From positions 1-8,958 of the forward strand of contig JBAVLA010000040.1 of assembly GCA_049688595.1 (NCBI GenBank): DNA of 8,958 nt. The letters are read 5' to 3'. Positions 5,774-8,958 of this stretch are shown here, piece after piece. Position numbers and translations under genes: made by a program. The notes under the pieces were generated by a model. That model saw only the letters and a program-made list of their open reading frames with translations, was not told the origin of the DNA and made no database searches. Source of the stretch: Prado023 sp049688595. Lineage in GTDB: Bacteria; Actinomycetota; Actinomycetes; S36-B12; CAIYMF01. The first letter of the stretch is position 1, and each line of letters starts with the position of its first letter.

Positions 5774-6552
5774 CCGGCCACCGGCACGGCCACGACGTCG
5801 GCGAGAAGCTGTACGTCCACCGGCACACGCCGGTCCACCTGCTGCCGTCCGAGGTCAAGATCGTCGCCCTGGTCGCGTTCCTCTTCATCGTCATTGCGAC
5901 CCCGGTCCCTCAGGTGTGGGCGTTCGCGGCCTACGCGGGGATCCTGCTCGCAGTGGCGGCCACGGCTCGGTTGACGGCGGCTGTCGTGCTTCCCCGGATG
6001 GTCGTCGAGGTTCCCTTCCTGCTCTTCGCCGCGCTCATGCCGATCACCGGCCCGGATCCGCAGGTCGAGCTCTGGGGCATCTCGTTGTCCGAGCCCGGGC
6101 TCTGGGCCGCTTGGGGCATCGCCGCGAAGGGGACGATCGGCGTGCTGGGATCGGTCATCCTAGCCGCGACGACGCCAGCCCGTGACCTGCTGACCGGCCT
6201 GAAGGTCCTGCACGTGCCACCGACGCTGGTCCAGATCGCCGCGTTCATGCTCCGGTACATCCACGTGGTCAGCGGCGAGCTGGCTCGCATGCGTGTGGCT
6301 CGCCAGTCGCGTGGCTTCCAGGCCACCGGGGTCGCTTCCTGGCCGGTCGTCGCGCAGTCGGCCGGGGCGCTGTTCATCCGCTCGTACGAGCGCGGCGAGC
6401 GGGTCCATCTGGCGATGCTCAGCCGTGGCTACGCCGGGGCCATGCCCGTCCTGGACGACCTTCGCGCGACGCGGGGGCAGTGGCTGATGGGGCTGTGCCT
6501 GCCGGCGGCGGGCCTGGTGATGTTGGCGTCCGCCTTGGCGGTGCAGCGGTGA
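5770..6552 (+). CDS. cbiQ: ECF transporter transmembrane T component CbiQ
   Basis: The 260-residue protein is the scaffold that couples ATP hydrolysis in CbiO to movement of the M subunit. It opens like CbiQ (LYVHRHTPVHLLPSEVK, 14-30), followed by hydrophobic helices at about 30-62, 68-95, 112-135 and 238-258. It carries the two Ala-Arg-Gly coupling-helix motifs of T components that dock on the ATPase: ARQSRG (177-182) and AMLSRG (215-220). The first 23 residues are unusually histidine-rich (H4, H6, H8, H17, H19, H23) and may bind metal on the cytoplasmic side; part of this is common in CbiQ proteins. The GTG start overlaps the cbiN stop by four bases (GTGA), implying coupled translation, and its own stop overlaps the cbiO start the same way. 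Confidence 0.92.
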   Translation: MTGHRHGHDVGEKLYVHRHTPVHLLPSEVKIVALVAFLFIVIATPVPQVWAFAAYAGILLAVAATARLTAAVVLPRMVVEVPFLLFAALMPITGPDPQVELWGISLSEPGLWAAWGIAAKGTIGVLGSVILAATTPARDLLTGLKVLHVPPTLVQIAAFMLRYIHVVSGELARMRVARQSRGFQATGVASWPVVAQSAGALFIRSYERGERVHLAMLSRGYAGAMPVLDDLRATRGQWLMGLCLPAAGLVMLASALAVQR

Positions 6553-7325
6553 GCGCGCCCTGCGCCCCCAGCCTCGACGTGCGCGGGCTGGCCTTCGCCT
6601 ACCCGGACGGCAACCAGGCCCTCCACGGCGTCGACCTGCGCATCGGCCGGGGTGAGCGTGTGGCCCTCCTCGGGCCGAACGGAGCCGGCAAGACCACGCT
6701 CGTGCTGCACCTCAACGGGATCCTGTCCGGCGGCCTCGGCGAGGTCCGCGTGGCTGGCATGCGCGTCGATCCCGGGGACCGCGCCAAGCTCCAAGAGGTG
6801 CGCCGTCGGGTCGGGATCGTGTTCCAAGACCCTGACGACCAGCTGTTCATGCCGTCCGTGCGCGAGGACGTCGCCTTCGGGCCGGCCAACATGGGCCTGC
6901 GGGGAGCCGCGCTCGACGCCCGGGTCCGGCACGCCCTGGACCTGGTCGGCATGGCCGACCACGCGGACCGCCCGCCGCACCACCTGTCCTTCGGCCAGCG
7001 GCGGCGCGTGGCCGTGGCCACCGTGCTGTCGATGCGGCCGGAGATCCTCGTCCTCGATGAGCCGTCGAGCAACCTCGACCCGGCCAGCCGCGCCGAGCTG
7101 GCCGACATCCTGCGGTCGTTGGACGTGACCATCCTCATGGTCACCCACGACCTGCTCTACGCCCTGGAGCTGTGCCCGCGGTCGCTGGTCATGTCCGAGG
7201 GGGCGATCGTCGCCGATGGGACGACCCGCGAGCTGCTGGCCGATCCCGAGCTCATGGGTCGCTACCGGCTGCGGCTGCCCTTCGGTGTGAGCATCGCGCC
7301 GGCCGGGGGCGTACCCGCGGGGTAG
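6549..7325 (+). CDS. cbiO: ECF transporter ATP-binding protein CbiO
   Basis: The 258-residue ATPase powers the metal transporter. All ABC motifs are intact: Walker A GPNGAGKTT (42-50), Q-loop VFQDPDDQL (91-99), signature LSFGQ (146-150), Walker B ILVLDE (166-171), D-loop SNLD (174-177) and switch histidine H200. LSFGQ instead of LSGGQ is usual for CbiO-type ATPases rather than a defect. The N-terminal segment SLDVRGLAFAYPDG (8-21) provides the adenine-stacking tyrosine. A single ATPase gene is present, so the transporter probably uses a CbiO homodimer. The GTG at 6549 overlaps the cbiQ stop (GTGA). The frame is open from 6480, but that stretch only mirrors the end of cbiQ. The TAG stop forms the first three bases of a -10 candidate for the next gene. 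Confidence 0.94.
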   Translation: MSAPCAPSLDVRGLAFAYPDGNQALHGVDLRIGRGERVALLGPNGAGKTTLVLHLNGILSGGLGEVRVAGMRVDPGDRAKLQEVRRRVGIVFQDPDDQLFMPSVREDVAFGPANMGLRGAALDARVRHALDLVGMADHADRPPHHLSFGQRRRVAVATVLSMRPEILVLDEPSSNLDPASRAELADILRSLDVTILMVTHDLLYALELCPRSLVMSEGAIVADGTTRELLADPELMGRYRLRLPFGVSIAPAGGVPAG

Positions 7326-7328
7326 TCT
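7323..7328 (+). promoter_or_regulatory. Candidate -10 element for a leaderless nif3-like transcript
   Basis: TAGTCT fits TANNNT and its first three bases are the cbiO stop codon. Seven bases later comes the GTG at 7336, which has no Shine-Dalgarno. This is the spacing expected when transcription begins at the start codon. No -35 is visible at 17 bases. It suggests the nif3-like gene can be expressed apart from the transporter operon as well as by read-through. Confidence 0.4.
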
Positions 7329-7335
7329 GCGGCTC

Positions 7336-8508
7336 GTGGCTGAGCCGATGTCGATCCCGACCCTCCGCGACGTCGTCGACCTGGTCCACCGGCGATACGA
7401 CCCGCGGACAGCCGACTCCTGGGATCACGTGGGGCTCGTCTGCGGCGACCCCGACGAGCCGGTCGAGCAGGTCCTGTTCGCTGTCGACCCCGTGGCCGTC
7501 GTGGTCGACGAGGCTGTCGCCGACGGCGTGCAACTGGTCGTCACCCATCATCCGCTGTTCCTGGCGGGCGTCCACGGAGTGGCTGCGGACTCGGCAAAGG
7601 GCCGGGTCGTCCATCGGCTGATCCGGGCCGGGATCGGCCTGCTGGCCGCCCACACGAATGCGGACAACGCCCGGCCGGGCGTGTCCGACGCGATCGCGGC
7701 AGCCCTCGGCATCGCCGACGCCGAGCCGCTCGAGCTGCTCGATCCGGAGCCCGACCCGATCGACAAGCTCGTGGTGATGGTCCCGGTCGATGCGACCGAA
7801 GCCCTGATCGACGCCCTCGCCGCGGCCGGGGCCGGCCAGATCGGCGACTACGACCGCGCGGCGTTCTACTCCACCGGGACCGGGACGTTCCGCCCGCTGG
7901 CCGGGGCCAACCCGACGATCGGCTCGGTCGGCGCTGTCGAGCACGTCCCCGAGGCCGCGCTGCAGATGGTGGCCCCGCGCCGGCGTCGGGCGCAGGTCGT
8001 CGCGGCGCTGCGGGCGGCACACCCCTACGAGGAACCGGCGTTCGACGTGATTCCCCTGGCGGACGTGCCCAGCGGACGCGGCGGTGGCCGGGTGGGCGAC
8101 CTGGCGGAGCCCATGCCACTGGCCGAGTTCGCCGAGCTGGTCGCCGCCATTCTGCCGGCCACAGCGCACGGCGTGCGCGTTGCGGGCGATCCCGACCGGC
8201 TGGTGGGCCGCGTGGCGATCTGCGGGGGAGCCGGCGACTCGCTGCTGGCCGCGGCCAGCGCAAGTGGCGCCGACGTCTACCTGACCTCCGACCTTCGCCA
8301 CCACCGCGCCAGCGAGCACCTGGAGTCAGGCGGCTGCGCACTGGTCGACGTGGCGCACTGGGCCGCCGAGTGGATGTGGCTGCCGCAGGCCGCGAGGCGG
8401 CTGGAGCAGGACGCCGCGGCTGGGGGCTTCGCCCTGGGCACTACGGTTTCCACCACCGTCACCGATCCGTGGACTTTCCACGTGGGGAGGTCAACCGATG
8501 CGCGCTGA
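7336..8508 (+). CDS. Nif3-like (DUF34) dinuclear metal-centre protein with YqfO/CutA1-like insert
   Basis: The 390-residue protein matches the long form of the DUF34/NIF3 family. The N-terminal half holds WDHVGLVCGD (29-38), THHPLF (70-75) and HTNADNARPGVSD (106-118). The C-terminal half holds ICGGAGDSLL (295-304), SDLRHHRASEH (318-328) and DVAHWAAEW (338-346). By comparison with solved family members the two-metal site would be H71, H72, D110, H341 and E345, all present. Between the halves, about 143-255 forms the CutA1-like insert (HPYEEPAFDV at 229-238), as in Bacillus YqfO. Members form hexameric toroids; the role is debated, and older labels such as GTP cyclohydrolase I type 2 are not secure. 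A metal-handling role is proposed for the family and is consistent with its place ten bases after cbiO. The GTG at 7336 fits a leaderless start; an ATG at 7348 would shorten it by four residues. Confidence 0.92.
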   Translation: MAEPMSIPTLRDVVDLVHRRYDPRTADSWDHVGLVCGDPDEPVEQVLFAVDPVAVVVDEAVADGVQLVVTHHPLFLAGVHGVAADSAKGRVVHRLIRAGIGLLAAHTNADNARPGVSDAIAAALGIADAEPLELLDPEPDPIDKLVVMVPVDATEALIDALAAAGAGQIGDYDRAAFYSTGTGTFRPLAGANPTIGSVGAVEHVPEAALQMVAPRRRRAQVVAALRAAHPYEEPAFDVIPLADVPSGRGGGRVGDLAEPMPLAEFAELVAAILPATAHGVRVAGDPDRLVGRVAICGGAGDSLLAAASASGADVYLTSDLRHHRASEHLESGGCALVDVAHWAAEWMWLPQAARRLEQDAAAGGFALGTTVSTTVTDPWTFHVGRSTDAR

Positions 8509-8958
8509 TCCCGCTGCCCAGCTGCAGCTGCTGGAGCTGCAGGCCCTCGACACGAAGCTCGGGCAGCTGGCGCACAGGCGCCGCGGTGTCGCGCAGGTCG
8601 GTGAGCTGGCCGAGATCGACGCCCTGGCGGCGGAGCTGCGCGATCGGGAGATCGCCGTGCGCACAGCCGTGTCCGATCTGGAGCGCGCGCAGGCCAAGGC
8701 TGAGGCCGATGTCGCCCAGGTGCGCGAACGGATCAGGCGCGACCAGGCCATGCTCGACGCCGGATCGGTGGCCTCGGCCCGACAGCTGGAGGATCTGCAG
8801 CGCGAGATCGACAGCCTGAAGCGGCGTGTGGCCGACCTGGAGGACGCCGAGCTCGAGGTGATGGAGAAGCTCGAGGCCGCCGAGGGCCGCGCCGGCCAGG
8901 TTGCCGCGGAGGCGGCTGAGGTGGCCGAGCGGCGGGTTGCCGTCGAGCGCGCCCGCGA
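8498..8958 (+). CDS. DUF164-type coiled-coil / C4 zinc-ribbon protein, N-terminal part (runs off right edge)
   Basis: From an ATG at 8498, 153 codons stay open to the window edge. GGGGAGG at 8484-8490 is seven bases upstream, a strong ribosome-binding site. The start lies inside the end of the nif3-like gene (11-nt overlap), implying coupled translation. The visible part is almost entirely predicted coiled coil: leucine heptads (LQLLELQALDTKLGQLAHRR at 9-28), long Ala/Glu/Arg-rich helices, and SVASARQLEDLQREIDSLKR at about 89-108, which resembles the conserved centre of the family. The C-terminal four-cysteine zinc ribbon expected in DUF164 proteins of about 240 residues would lie beyond the window, so this domain is inferred. 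Gene order nif3-like then this gene matches Rv2230c-Rv2229c of M. tuberculosis, where an RNase H/CobC-like gene follows. A role in binding nucleic acid or protein is often suggested for such proteins but not established. Confidence 0.8.
   Translation, partial: MRADPAAQLQLLELQALDTKLGQLAHRRRGVAQVGELAEIDALAAELRDREIAVRTAVSDLERAQAKAEADVAQVRERIRRDQAMLDAGSVASARQLEDLQREIDSLKRRVADLEDAELEVMEKLEAAEGRAGQVAAEAAEVAERRVAVERAR

Noticed and set aside
6984..6998. Degenerate ABC signature (LSFGQ) in CbiO as a sign of a dead ATPase
   Set aside because: LSFGQ is normal for CbiO-type ATPases and all other catalytic motifs are intact.

Overview
The window is very GC-rich, and its real genes end almost every codon in G or C. 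It uses GTG starts freely, has TANNNT-type -10 elements (two placed for leaderless mRNAs), and ends in a Nif3-like gene followed by a coiled-coil/zinc-ribbon gene, an order I recall from Mycobacterium tuberculosis (Rv2230c-Rv2229c). Together these point to an actinobacterium. I cannot name the genus. No tRNA, rRNA, CRISPR array, insertion sequence or prophage gene was found.

Layout. (1) Positions 1-122, minus strand: the first 40 codons of an unrecognised protein running off the left edge. (2) 123-337: divergent intergenic region with three perfect inverted repeats. (3) 338-1996, plus: a membrane-embedded family 2 glycosyltransferase of the processive-synthase type. (4) 2025-2636 and 2693-4477, both minus: a SagB-type nitroreductase-fold flavoprotein, downstream of a FadD15-like long-chain acyl-CoA synthetase. 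They converge on the glycosyltransferase gene with a 28-nt gap. (5) 4478-4715: divergent control region between fadD and the metal transporter, with a Nur-box-like site over a candidate promoter on one side and a 7-6-7 palindrome beside a -10-like hexamer on the other. (6) 4716-7325, plus: a complete four-gene energy-coupling-factor (ECF) transporter for cobalt or nickel, in the order M (substrate-binding membrane protein), N (small PDGLE protein), Q (transmembrane T component) and O (ATPase), with GTGA stop/start overlaps at N/Q and Q/O. (7) 7336-8508, plus: a full-length DUF34/Nif3-like metalloprotein with the CutA1-like insert. (8) 8498 to the right edge: the N-terminal coiled coil of a DUF164-type zinc-ribbon protein overlapping the nif3-like gene by 11 nt.

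How the genes fit together. M, N, Q and O should form one uptake system for Ni2+ or Co2+, with O hydrolysing ATP, Q transmitting the motion and M/N capturing the ion. The Nur-like site favours nickel, but this is inference. The DUF34 protein just downstream carries an apparent two-metal site, so the right half of the window reads as a transition-metal unit. The left half (glycosyltransferase, acyl-CoA synthetase, flavoprotein) shows no obvious functional link to it.

I see no wholly new system. The points most worth checking are the control region at 4550-4675, the coupling of the DUF34 gene to metal import, and two leaderless promoters with identical 7-nt spacing.
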